A DNA stretch of 10,916 nt from Clostridia bacterium (GCA_017501055.1 JAFVXP010000023.1:1-10916); one strand, 5' to 3'; counted from the stretch's first letter, positions 1 to 6,594 are shown. A program made the numbers and translations. The notes: a model not told the origin generated them from the letters alone.

Positions 1-394
1 ATTTGGAAGATTCGTCTTTTTCGTAAATGTAAAAATAATCGTTTGTGTCAATTGCAGAGCGTTCGAAGGAATAGTTTGAAGCAAGCTCGTCATTGGGCTC
101 GTTTTCTTTAAACAGATTCACCCATTTTTCAAAATCATCGAAGTAACCGTAAAGAGCTTCAATATCGGGCTCGGAGATCTTTTGGAAGTATTTGTTGTCG
201 AGGTCTGCCGAAGAAAAGGTATAGATGCCAAAATCCGTATAGTCTTGAAAACTGCCGTGAGACCAAAATTGTTCACTGTCGGGCTTTCCGAGAGATCTCA
301 AAACCTTGTCGTGCTCGGTTTGAAGCGCACAATATGCGAACAAAGCTATTATAATGAGAAAGACAAGCAGTAATAAGAGGCTTTTTTTCATCAT
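1..394 (-). CDS. Unrecognised membrane-anchored/secreted protein, partial (C-terminus outside window)
   Basis: An open frame of 131 codons runs from ATG at 394 leftwards to the window edge without a stop. The start is supported by an AAAGGAG ribosome site about 7 nt upstream; there are two consecutive ATGs (394 and 391) and either could be used. The N-terminus is MMKK followed by a very hydrophobic stretch (about residues 5-20, leucine and isoleucine rich), so it is a signal peptide or membrane anchor. A Cys at residue 22 follows F-A-Y, which is a poor lipobox, so lipidation is possible but not supported. The remainder is acidic and rich in aromatic residues (Trp44, Trp91, many Tyr/Phe), consistent with a small extracytoplasmic domain. 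I do not recognise the family. It lies downstream of, and on the same strand as, the XRE regulator gene, with a 69-bp gap containing its own promoter-like sequence. Confidence 0.72.
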   Translation of the reverse strand, partial: MMKKSLLLLLVFLIIIALFAYCALQTEHDKVLRSLGKPDSEQFWSHGSFQDYTDFGIYTFSSADLDNKYFQKISEPDIEALYGYFDDFEKWVNLFKENEPNDELASNYSFERSAIDTNDYFYIYEKDESSK

Positions 395-422
395 ACGTTC
401 TCCTTTGATTTGTTCTGTTTAT

Positions 423-451
423 ATTTTAACACATAAAAGATATACGTTCAA
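423..451 (-). promoter_or_regulatory. Sigma-A-like promoter of the partial membrane protein gene
   Basis: Read on the minus strand, TTGAAC (451-446) and TAAAAT (428-423) are separated by exactly 17 nt, and the ATG at 394 lies about 29 nt beyond the -10. The -35 and -10 each deviate from consensus, so a moderate promoter is inferred. No terminator is seen between the upstream regulator gene and this site, so read-through from that gene is also possible. Confidence 0.5.
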
Positions 452-463
452 GAGAGATTTGCT

Positions 464-1150
464 TCAATCGACCTTCTCACGTTCCCAAAGGTCATAACGG
501 TTGATGTCTTTTATAGAACCGCAAAACATACCAAAATGTCCGCGGTCGTCTTTATCAAAAAAGCCCTCGACGATAACGTATTTTCCGTTGTATTCTTTAG
601 CTTCTTTATAAGAAATTGCTTTTTCGCCCAATTCTAACCATATTGAGCTTCCTGTGCCGTGTTCGTAATCTTCTTTATTTAGAGAGAGGGAATCGTCTTC
701 AAATTCCAGATTGCCTACACCTATTACCCGAACCAATTTTCCGTCGTATTTCTCGGGTGTTGCCAATAACTGAACCATCGACACGTTGATTGCATATTCA
801 TTTGCAGAGTTTTCCTCGTCTCGATACCCCGATTCGATTACCGCTTTCTCAAAATACCGAACGCCGAGAAAAGTACACAGAAACAATGCAAGAATACTAC
901 CGCAAACAATGGCTACGGAGAGCAATCTGCGAGTTTTTTTAACCTCTTGTACCGTTCCGCCCAGAATCTCATTCGGGTCGATCTCTAAGGTTTCTATCAA
1001 TTTTTTTGTGGTTTCAAGGTCGGGCAGGGATCTTCCGTTTTCCCATTTTGAAATTGTCTGTTTTGTCACAAACAATATCTTTCCCAAATCTTCCTGAGTA
1101 AGGTTTTTGTTGGTACGATACTTTCGGATAATATCTCCAATATTATTCAT
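464..1150 (-). CDS. Membrane-bound XRE-family regulator with extracytoplasmic OB-like domain
   Basis: This is a 228-residue protein. Residues about 4-62 form a Cro/C1-type helix-turn-helix: the TQEDLG and TKQTISKWENGRSLPD segments are typical of XRE regulators. A basic patch (KKTRR, 71-75) precedes one transmembrane helix at about 76-99, which puts the DNA-binding domain in the cytoplasm and residues 100-228 outside. The outer part contains two strand-rich segments (SMVQLLATPEKYDGKLVRVI and later YVIVEGFFDKDDRGHFGMF) that resemble an OB-type barrel; that fold assignment is inference from pattern only. ATG at 1150 is chosen because GAGGTG lies 4 nt upstream; a longer frame from a TTG at 1162 would place that ribosome site inside the gene. 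Fused HTH-membrane-sensor proteins usually regulate their own or adjacent genes, so the membrane protein gene just downstream is a candidate target. Confidence 0.85.
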   Translation of the reverse strand: MNNIGDIIRKYRTNKNLTQEDLGKILFVTKQTISKWENGRSLPDLETTKKLIETLEIDPNEILGGTVQEVKKTRRLLSVAIVCGSILALFLCTFLGVRYFEKAVIESGYRDEENSANEYAINVSMVQLLATPEKYDGKLVRVIGVGNLEFEDDSLSLNKEDYEHGTGSSIWLELGEKAISYKEAKEYNGKYVIVEGFFDKDDRGHFGMFCGSIKDINRYDLWEREKVD

Positions 1151-1208
1151 AGTACACCTCAAATCGGTTTTGTACTATGATTTTATCATTTTTAGATTCT
1201 TTTTACAA
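1151..1208 (-). promoter_or_regulatory. Promoter and possible autoregulatory operator of the XRE regulator gene
   Basis: On the minus strand, TTGTAA (1208-1203) and TAAAAT (1185-1180) are 17 nt apart. A 13-bp palindrome, ATGAT-TTT-ATCAT (1177-1189), is centred on the -10 box. A second inverted repeat, AGTACA (1151-1156) with TGTACT (1171-1176), brackets the ribosome site. Both are of a size bound by dimeric XRE proteins, so autorepression is plausible but inferred. A/T-rich palindromes also arise by chance at -10 boxes. Confidence 0.5.
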
Positions 1209-1275
1209 GACAAAAAGAGTATCTTGAAGGTATACGGTACGTTGACTGCCGTTGTTGCGGTTAATTTACAGACAA

Positions 1276-1389
1276 AATAGGGATTCGTTCTCGCTGACTT
1301 ACCGCAGAATAGGGATTCTCCGCAGACTTCACGGCTTCATACTGACTTACCGCGGAATAGGGATTCTCCGCAGACTTCACAACTCCATA
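1276..1389. repeat. 48-bp tandem repeat carrying copies of the tRNA-Gln 3' end sequence
   Basis: Two adjacent 48-bp units (1294-1341 and 1342-1389) differ at only 4 positions. Each contains a version of GCGGAATAGGGATTC, which is identical in unit 2 (1352-1366) to the T-arm/acceptor part of the tRNA-Gln gene at 1537-1551, and one base different in unit 1 (1304-1318). A shorter third copy, AATAGGGATTC, sits at 1276-1286 before unit 1. All are in the same orientation as in the tRNA gene. Because 48 is divisible by 3, spurious reading frames stay open across the repeat; I see no real gene here. Confidence 0.8.
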
Positions 1390-1390
1390 C

Positions 1391-1461
1391 GGCACTCCGT
1401 GCCTCTTCCGTTGTACGTCTGCTCCCCTGTGGCGGCAAAAACGTGCCCCCGGCACCTTTTT
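1391..1461. other. Two GC-rich hairpins between the tandem repeat and the tRNA terminator
   Basis: GGCAC-TCC-GTGCC (1391-1403) and GTGCC-CCC-GGCAC (1443-1455) are short perfect stem-loops whose arms can also pair with each other. The second is flanked by CTTTTT on the plus side (1456-1461) and by AAAAA just before it, so it could act as a weak terminator in either direction. No coding potential is evident. Confidence 0.5.
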
Positions 1462-1500
1462 GCTCGCCCTTCGAATCCCTTCATTCATGCAAACAAAACA

Positions 1501-1526
1501 AAAAACCATCCGAATGGATGGTTTTT
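1501..1526 (-). terminator. Intrinsic terminator of the tRNA-Gln transcript
   Basis: A perfect 11-bp stem (1501-1511 with 1516-1526) with loop GAAT begins 5 nt beyond the tRNA 3' CCA. On the minus strand the stem ends in TTTTT followed by TGTTTTG, giving a U-rich tail. The symmetrical A/T ends mean that it could also work on the plus strand. Confidence 0.82.
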
Positions 1527-1531
1527 CGTTT

Positions 1532-1606
1532 TGGCAGCGGAATAGGGATTCGAACCCCAACAAACAGAGTCAGAGTCTGTCGTGCTAACCGTTACACAAT
1601 TCCGCT
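1532..1606 (-). tRNA. tRNA-Gln (anticodon CUG)
   Basis: The minus-strand sequence folds as a complete tRNA of 75 nt including an encoded CCA. The acceptor stem AGCGGAA/TTCCGCT pairs perfectly over 7 bp. The anticodon stem ACAGA/TCTGT encloses the 7-nt loop CTCTGAC with anticodon CTG (glutamine). The T-arm contains GGTTCGAATCC. The D-arm region contains GTGTAACGGTTAGCAC as in other glutamine tRNAs. A terminator follows directly. No clear promoter is visible immediately upstream: a TAAAAT sequence ends only 2 nt before the gene, too close to serve as -10, so the tRNA may be processed from a longer transcript or driven from within the upstream hairpin element. Confidence 0.95.
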
Positions 1607-1613
1607 ATATTTT

Positions 1614-1896
1614 AGCCAAAGCATTGGAACTTGAACCAGTCCAAAAGGACTGAAACGCAATGCTTTTTGGCTAATTTCAATTTATCGTCTTTGCAATACG
1701 CTCGTATTGCTACATCCTCTGCATTGAAATTATCTCAAAATTCAGACCCTTTTGGATCGAAGACTTTTCAAGAGGATGATTTTTCGTTGATACAAGGAAA
1801 AAGCGGAGTGAATACCAATGTATTCACGAGCATTTTGACGCAGTAGCGACAAAAATCCAACCTTGAAAAGCTGATTCGAGTTTCAATGCTTTGGCT
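1614..1896. repeat. MITE-like multi-hairpin element with 22-bp terminal inverted repeats
   Basis: The ends (1614-1635 and 1875-1896) are inverted repeats matching at 20 of 22 positions, both beginning AGCCAAAGCATTG when read inward. Inside are nested perfect inverted repeats: CAGTCC/GGACTG (1637-1652), ATTTCAAT/ATTGAAAT (1674-1681 with 1723-1730), GCAATACG/CGTATTGC (1693-1710), CTTTTCAAG/CTTGAAAAG (1764-1772 with 1862-1870) and GTGAATAC/GTATTCAC (1808-1827). A further copy of the right end, CAATGCTTTTTGGCT, lies at 1659-1673 and can pair with the left end instead. No obvious target-site duplication flanks the element and it has no transposase, so 'MITE-like' is inference; a structured RNA at the 3' end of the cinA operon is the alternative. 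A 71-codon frame inside it has no family resemblance. Confidence 0.72.
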
Positions 1897-1933
1897 ACCG
1901 CAGACGTTATTCTATCACCGATTTATTGAATTG

Positions 1934-2470
1934 TCAAGAGTTTTTTTGCTTTTTTACTGCGGTTTTGGCTTTTTTAATTGATTTTTTAATTATATTTTCG
2001 TCAAAGCTGTCCTCGCCAAGCTCGTTAAGCACCATTTTACAAGCCATTTTTGCGGAAAGACGGCGAACTTGGGCACGTGTTCCCTCAAAAAGGAAGGTCT
2101 TTGCATAGCATTTTTCTGCCGTCGCAACACCAATACATACCGTGCCGACGGGTTTATTGGGTACTGCGCCCGTCGGTCCGGCAATACCCGTGACCGAAAC
2201 GGCAATATCTGCGCCCGAAAGATTCCTAACGCCCGACGCCATCTCTCTTGCCGTTTGCTCGGATACTGCGCCGAATGTGGCAAGTGTTTGCGGATCTACG
2301 CCGAGGAGCTTTATCTTTGCTTCGTTAGAATAGGTCGTAACGGCACAGTCAAAAACCTCGCTTGCGCCCGAAATATCGGTTATCATCTTGGAAACAAGAC
2401 CGCCCGTGCAGGATTCTGCCGCACTTATACGCAAGCCCTTTTCCTTTAATTTATTTATCAACGATTTCAT
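1934..2470 (-). CDS. cinA: CinA C-terminal-type nicotinamide-nucleotide amidohydrolase (PncC)
   Basis: This 178-residue protein matches the stand-alone CinA C-terminal domain. That family deamidates nicotinamide mononucleotide to nicotinic acid mononucleotide, recycling the pyridine nucleotide released for example by NAD-dependent DNA ligase. Diagnostic segments are AAESCTGG (17-24, with the likely catalytic Ser20), TTYSNEAK (45-52), VSVTGIAGPTG (91-101) and KPVGTV (106-111). The N-terminal molybdopterin-binding-like domain of full-length CinA is absent, which is common. Residues about 152-178 form a Lys-rich tail beyond the usual domain end. ATG at 2470 lies 3 nt after the thiI stop, with only a weak GGGA-type ribosome site, suggesting translational coupling. 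Competence involvement cannot be inferred from this domain alone; pncC is an equally valid name. Confidence 0.92.
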   Translation of the reverse strand: MKSLINKLKEKGLRISAAESCTGGLVSKMITDISGASEVFDCAVTTYSNEAKIKLLGVDPQTLATFGAVSEQTAREMASGVRNLSGADIAVSVTGIAGPTGAVPNKPVGTVCIGVATAEKCYAKTFLFEGTRAQVRRLSAKMACKMVLNELGEDSFDENIIKKSIKKAKTAVKKQKNS

Positions 2471-2473
2471 AAT

Positions 2474-3643
2474 TTATCCCAGCTTTACAAAATGGTCTGT
2501 CGCAAGTGCACGCTCTACAAGTCCGTCAACGTCGATTTTTGCTTCTTCCTCAAGTATCTCTGCCATATCGGGACGAGTGTCGGGGTGCTTGGGTGTGAAC
2601 ACGGTACAGCAGTCCTCATAGGGAAGTATCGAGGTTTCGAAGGTGCCGATCTCTCTTGCACGAACGACGATCTCCTCTTTATCAAGCCCAATGCAGGGAC
2701 GGAGCACGGGTACAGTTGCAACCGAATCTGTAACCGCAAGCGATTGCATCGTCTGGCTTGCAACCTGAGCAAGGCTTTCACCCGTGACAAGACAGCCTGC
2801 GCCGTATTTTTCGGCAACACGTGACGCACATCTTACCATAAATCTGCGGAGAAGGAGGGTGAAGAGCTTTTCTTTGCAGTTTTGGACGAGCGTTTCCTGA
2901 ATCTCGGTTAGGCTTATTGAATGGAGATACATCTCTCCGCAATATTCGGTAAGCTTTTCGGCAAGCGTCTGAACCTTCATTGCCGCCGCCTCGCCCGTAT
3001 AAGGGGGAGTTTCAAAATAAACCGCATCGATAGCCGCGCCTCTGCGTGCTATCATATATCCTGCAACAGGGCTGTCGATACCGCCCGAAAGCATAAGCAT
3101 AGCTCTGCCGCTTGAACCGACGGGAACACCGCCTGCGCCCTTTTCGCCGTTACCGTGAATAAACGCCGCACGGTCACGTATCTCAATAGAGATGACTCTT
3201 TCGGGGTTGATAACGTCAACCTTCATATCGGGACGTGCTTCAAGTATGATTCCGCCGCATTCCGCACATATCTGCGGTGATTTAAGCGGAAATTTCTTAT
3301 CGCTTCGCTTGGCATCGCATTTAAAGGTCTTTGCACTGCCCAAGAGGTCGTCGATATTTTCCAAAAGCTTCTTGCGGATATCTTCCATATCCTTTTCACA
3401 TTCAATGCCTCTGCAAACGGTTGCAACACCGAAAACCTTTTTTGCTTTTTCAAAAGCCTCGTCCATATCGGCATCGTCGCTTCCGTAAACGCAAAGGGTC
3501 GACTGTGCGTAATCGTATTTAAATTCGCCCTGAACGTTCTTTAATGCACGTTTAACACGGCTTTCGAGAATCGAATTGAAATATCCACGGTTAAGCCCCT
3601 TAAGGACGATCTCACCGTATTTTAAAAGCAAAACCTCTTTCAT
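2474..3643 (-). CDS. thiI: tRNA 4-thiouridine synthase ThiI (tRNA sulfurtransferase)
   Basis: This 389-residue protein has the ThiI layout: an N-terminal ferredoxin-like region starting with the typical LLKYGEIVLKGLNR, a THUMP domain at about 60-165, and a PP-loop ATP pyrophosphatase domain from about 175. The PP-loop SGGIDS is at 186-191, TGESLAQVASQT at 287-298 is strongly conserved in the family, and a Cys pair sits in PYEDCCTVF (341-349). It adenylates U8 of tRNA and exchanges oxygen for sulfur to give 4-thiouridine, a near-UV sensor. There is no C-terminal rhodanese domain, as in Bacillus and other Firmicutes, where a dedicated cysteine desulfurase donates the sulfur directly. The upstream desulfurase gene overlaps it by ATGA (3640-3643), which fits that partnership and coupled translation. 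Confidence 0.96.
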   Translation of the reverse strand: MKEVLLLKYGEIVLKGLNRGYFNSILESRVKRALKNVQGEFKYDYAQSTLCVYGSDDADMDEAFEKAKKVFGVATVCRGIECEKDMEDIRKKLLENIDDLLGSAKTFKCDAKRSDKKFPLKSPQICAECGGIILEARPDMKVDVINPERVISIEIRDRAAFIHGNGEKGAGGVPVGSSGRAMLMLSGGIDSPVAGYMIARRGAAIDAVYFETPPYTGEAAAMKVQTLAEKLTEYCGEMYLHSISLTEIQETLVQNCKEKLFTLLLRRFMVRCASRVAEKYGAGCLVTGESLAQVASQTMQSLAVTDSVATVPVLRPCIGLDKEEIVVRAREIGTFETSILPYEDCCTVFTPKHPDTRPDMAEILEEEAKIDVDGLVERALATDHFVKLG

Positions 3644-4767
3644 CGTCTAAGCCTTTTTGCGGATTCGCCTATCTTTTGGGCAAGATACTCCGCTTCCTCC
3701 TTTGTATTATGTGCGCCGATGCTGATTCTAACCGTGCTTTCTATCTCTTCCTTTGAAAGACCGAAAGCCGTTAAAGCACCGCTCGGTCCTTTTCTTGCCG
3801 AGCAGGCGCTTCCTGCCGAAACGCAGATTCCCTCTGCATTAAGTGCATTAAGCATAACCTCGCTCCGAACACCGAGAATGGATACCGAAAGTATTGTGTC
3901 AATATGGTTTTTCGGGATATTAAGCTTTATATTGTCAACGTAATCGGGTAATATCGAAACGAGATGCGAATATATCTCTGAAATACGTGCAAGCTTGTCG
4001 GAATTAAACGTTTCGCAAGCCGTTCCGAATGCCGAAATACCGATAATATTTTCGGTTCCTGAACGGAATCCGTTTTCCTGACCGCCGCCCTTGATGAAGG
4101 CAGGCATTTTAAGTCCGTTTTTGATAAATAATGCGCCCACACCCTTTATTCCGCCGATCTTATGTGCGGAAATCGAGGCACAATCGCAATTCTTTGCAAT
4201 TTCCTTGCGGTCGGCAGTCTTCAAAAATCCCTGAACGGCATCACAATGGAGCAAAGCACCGCTTCCGCTTCTGTCGATAGCTTTTCTGACAGAAGCAATA
4301 TCGTGTTTTGCGCCCGTTTCGTTGTTTACAAGCATAATGCTTACAAAGCCTGCGCCGAGGGAAAGTTCTTTTTCCATCGTTTCAATATCAAGAACACCGT
4401 CTTTTGTGGAAATGCGGATTATTTCATAGCCTTCCCCTTCAAGAGCGTTTATAGGATTTGAAACAGAAGGGTGTTCGCTGTCGGTGGTGATAATTCTCTT
4501 TGAACGGCGTGCACGGAGCTTTGCAAGACCGATGATTGCTTGATTATTACTCTCACTTCCGCCACCCGTGAAGATTATTTCTTCAGGCTTGCAGAAAAGT
4601 GAGTTTGCAACCTTCTTTCTTGCATCGTCAATAACCTTTTTCGCAGTCAATCCTGCGGAATGCACGGAAGACGGGTTGCCGTAAATATCTATTGCGTTTT
4701 TTGCGCTTTCAACGGCTTCGGGCAATGGAATCGCCGTCGCCGCCGAATCGAAATATATTATGCTCAT
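3640..4767 (-). CDS. Cysteine desulfurase, NifS/IscS class (NifZ-like partner of ThiI)
   Basis: This 375-residue class-V PLP enzyme removes sulfur from L-cysteine as an enzyme-bound persulfide. Visible residues are His99 (in DSEHPS, stacking on PLP), Asp176 and Gln179 (HCDAVQG), Lys203 (ISAHKIGG, Schiff base), and the catalytic loop Cys322 in SAGSACSARKG. The N-terminus YFDSAAT is typical. ATG at 4767 has an AAAGGT ribosome site and follows a good promoter. As first gene of an operon with thiI, its likely main job is feeding ThiI, as B. subtilis NifZ does; no iscU/sufU scaffold gene is present locally, which argues against a dedicated Fe-S role. Whether it also supplies other sulfur acceptors cannot be told from sequence. 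Confidence 0.95.
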   Translation of the reverse strand: MSIIYFDSAATAIPLPEAVESAKNAIDIYGNPSSVHSAGLTAKKVIDDARKKVANSLFCKPEEIIFTGGGSESNNQAIIGLAKLRARRSKRIITTDSEHPSVSNPINALEGEGYEIIRISTKDGVLDIETMEKELSLGAGFVSIMLVNNETGAKHDIASVRKAIDRSGSGALLHCDAVQGFLKTADRKEIAKNCDCASISAHKIGGIKGVGALFIKNGLKMPAFIKGGGQENGFRSGTENIIGISAFGTACETFNSDKLARISEIYSHLVSILPDYVDNIKLNIPKNHIDTILSVSILGVRSEVMLNALNAEGICVSAGSACSARKGPSGALTAFGLSKEEIESTVRISIGAHNTKEEAEYLAQKIGESAKRLRR

Positions 4768-4796
4768 AGGGTTACCTTTTTCGAATTGATGTTATG

Positions 4797-4825
4797 ATTA
4801 TACCTTTAACGGATTAAATAGTCAA
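4797..4825 (-). promoter_or_regulatory. Sigma-A promoter of the desulfurase-thiI-cinA operon
   Basis: On the minus strand, TTGACT (4825-4820) and TATAAT (4802-4797) are spaced 17 nt, giving a near-consensus promoter. The ATG at 4767 is about 30 nt beyond the -10, so the leader is only about 20 nt and leaves little room for a riboswitch. Confidence 0.8.
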
Positions 4826-4874
4826 TTAATTGTCAAGTATTTTGTTAAAATTTATTTATTTTCAAGATTTCCTC

Positions 4875-4903
4875 TTTACATAATTAATAAAAAGATGTAT
4901 AAT
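4875..4903 (+). promoter_or_regulatory. Sigma-A promoter of rny
   Basis: TTTACA (4875-4880) and TATAAT (4898-4903) are separated by 17 nt. The expected transcription start near 4910 leaves a leader of about 145 nt before the rny ATG. The desulfurase promoter on the other strand lies 50 bp away, so this is a divergent promoter region. Confidence 0.75.
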
Positions 4904-4999
4904 GACGATGAATACCGATGCCAAGGCGTTTGCCACGGCGAAATAACGATATATTTTTTGATATTTATACAAATATTTAAATAAAAAAGAATATAAAAC

Positions 5000-5050
5000 T
5001 TATCAGCCGGACTTATGTCCTTGCCTCGGGATAAAATAAATTTTAGGAGG
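5000..5050 (+). promoter_or_regulatory. Structured 5' leader of rny ending in a strong ribosome site
   Basis: Just before the AGGAGG ribosome site (5045-5050, 5 nt from the ATG) there is a nested fold: TTATC (5000-5004) pairs with GATAA (5030-5034) and encloses the hairpin GGAC-TTAT-GTCC (5009-5020). CCG (5007-5009) could instead pair with CGG (5027-5029). It matches no riboswitch class that I recognise. RNase Y levels are self-controlled in some bacteria, so a cleavage or regulatory site here is a reasonable guess only. Confidence 0.4.
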
Positions 5051-5055
5051 CAAAA

Positions 5056-6594
5056 ATGACACCCTTAGCCTATGGTTTGATTGCCGGTGCCGCCGTCCTA
5101 TTTTTCTTGATAGGCTTTGTTTTGCGTAAGATGACCGCCGAAAGAAAGATCGGCAGCGCAGAAGCAGAAGCAAAAAGAATTATTGACGATGCTGCAAAAA
5201 CCGCTGAAACTGCAAAAAAAGAAAAGCTTGTAGAAGCAAAAGAAGAAGCTCTCCGTATTAAGAACGATACGGAACGTGAATTGAAAGAGAGAAGAAACGA
5301 CCTTCAACGCCAAGAACGCAGAGTTGTGCAGAAGGAAGAAAATCTCGACAAGAAATACGAAGCCCTCGAAAAGAAGGAAGAAGTATTAAACCAAAAAATT
5401 CGTGAAAACGATGAATTGAAGATCAAGAGCGAAGAGCTCATCACCAAACAGCAGGACGAACTCCAGAGAATTTCGGGTATGTCCGTCGAAGACGCCCGTG
5501 CGGTCCTTATGGAACGTGTTGAAAGCGAAGCAAGACACGAAATGGCGATGAAGCTGCTCGAGGTCGAACAGGAATGCAAGGACAAGGCAGACGAATCTGC
5601 AAAGAACATTATTGCTCTTGCTATCCAGCGTTGCGCCGCTGACAGCGTTGCCGAAGCTACCGTTTCGGTCGTAGACCTTCCCAACGATGAAATGAAGGGC
5701 AGAATCATCGGTAGAGAGGGTAGAAATATCCGTGCTATCGAAACGCTCACCGGTGTAGACCTTATTATCGACGATACGCCCGAGGCTATTGCAATTTCCA
5801 CCTTCGACCCTGTTCGCAGAGAAGTTGCAAGAATGACTCTTGAAAAGCTTATTTCCGACGGAAGAATCCATCCCTCCCGTATTGAAGAAACGGTTGAAAA
5901 GAGCCGTAAGGAGGTTGAAGCCGTTATTAAGAAGGAAGGCGAACAAGCCACCTACGAAACCGGCGTTCACGGTATTAATCCCGAGCTTATCAAGCTCCTC
6001 GGCAGATTTAAATACAGAACGAGCTACGGTCAGAACGTTCTTAAGCATTCTATTGAAGTTGCACATATCGCAGGCATGATCGCTTCCGAGCTTGGCGTTG
6101 ATCCCATTCAAGCAAAGCGTGCAGGCTTGCTCCACGATATCGGTAAGGCAATGACACACGAAATTGACGGCTCTCACGTTCAGATCGGTGTCGATCTTGC
6201 CCGTAAGTACAAGGAAAGCCGTGAGATAGTTCACGCTATCGAAGCTCACCACGGCGACGTTGAACCTCAAACTCTTGTTGCTATGATAGTTCAGGCGGCA
6301 GACGCTGTTTCTGCGGCAAGACCCGGCGCAAGACGTGAAAATCTTGAAACCTATATCAAGCGTTTGCAGAAGCTTGAAGAGATTGCAACCTCCTTCAACG
6401 GTGTTGAAAAGTCCTTTGCTATCCAGGCAGGCAGAGAGGTTCGCATTATGGTCAAGCCCGACGAGGTAAACGACGACGAAATGGTATTTATCGCAAGGGA
6501 TATTGCCCGTAAGATCGAAGAAGAGCTTGAATATCCCGGACAGATCAAGGTTAACCTTATCCGTGAAATGCGTCAGGTGGATTACGCAAAATAA
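5056..6594 (+). CDS. rny: Ribonuclease Y, membrane-anchored endoribonuclease
   Basis: This 512-residue protein has full family length and order: an N-terminal membrane helix (about 4-24), a long highly charged coiled coil (about 28-160), a KH RNA-binding domain (about 205-270, GREG loop at 219-222 in GRIIGREGRNI), and an HD metal-dependent domain (about 325-420) with the HD pair His360-Asp361 in LLHDIGKAM and EAHHGD at 396-401. It starts mRNA decay by single-strand cleavage at the inner membrane and is the main decay endonuclease in many Firmicutes. The start has AGGAGG 5 nt upstream. A ymdB gene follows on the same strand, as in Bacillus, but across a 439-bp repeat-rich gap, so the two may not be one simple transcript here. 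Confidence 0.97.
   Translation: MTPLAYGLIAGAAVLFFLIGFVLRKMTAERKIGSAEAEAKRIIDDAAKTAETAKKEKLVEAKEEALRIKNDTERELKERRNDLQRQERRVVQKEENLDKKYEALEKKEEVLNQKIRENDELKIKSEELITKQQDELQRISGMSVEDARAVLMERVESEARHEMAMKLLEVEQECKDKADESAKNIIALAIQRCAADSVAEATVSVVDLPNDEMKGRIIGREGRNIRAIETLTGVDLIIDDTPEAIAISTFDPVRREVARMTLEKLISDGRIHPSRIEETVEKSRKEVEAVIKKEGEQATYETGVHGINPELIKLLGRFKYRTSYGQNVLKHSIEVAHIAGMIASELGVDPIQAKRAGLLHDIGKAMTHEIDGSHVQIGVDLARKYKESREIVHAIEAHHGDVEPQTLVAMIVQAADAVSAARPGARRENLETYIKRLQKLEEIATSFNGVEKSFAIQAGREVRIMVKPDEVNDDEMVFIARDIARKIEEELEYPGQIKVNLIREMRQVDYAK

Noticed and set aside
1276..1389. Possible CRISPR array
   Set aside because: Only two contiguous 48-bp units with no unique spacers, and no cas gene nearby; it is a plain tandem repeat.
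1261..1563. Minus-strand frame of 100 codons with an internal amino-acid repeat
   Set aside because: It overlaps the tRNA-Gln 3' end and terminator, and its repeat simply reflects the 48-bp DNA repeat staying in frame.
1605..1614. TAAAAT just upstream of tRNA-Gln as its -10 box
   Set aside because: It ends 2 nt before the mature 5' end, too close for transcription initiation plus processing.
1631..1846. Plus-strand frame of 71 codons
   Set aside because: It falls within the multi-hairpin element, has no ribosome site and no recognisable pattern.
4910..5055. Known riboswitch upstream of rny
   Set aside because: I could not match the conserved cores of the c-di-GMP, preQ1, SAM, TPP or guanidine classes; only a generic fold is seen.
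5386..6270. Open frame of 294 codons on the minus strand
   Set aside because: It lies wholly inside rny, antisense to its KH and HD domains, and shows no family pattern; the rny reading explains the sequence.
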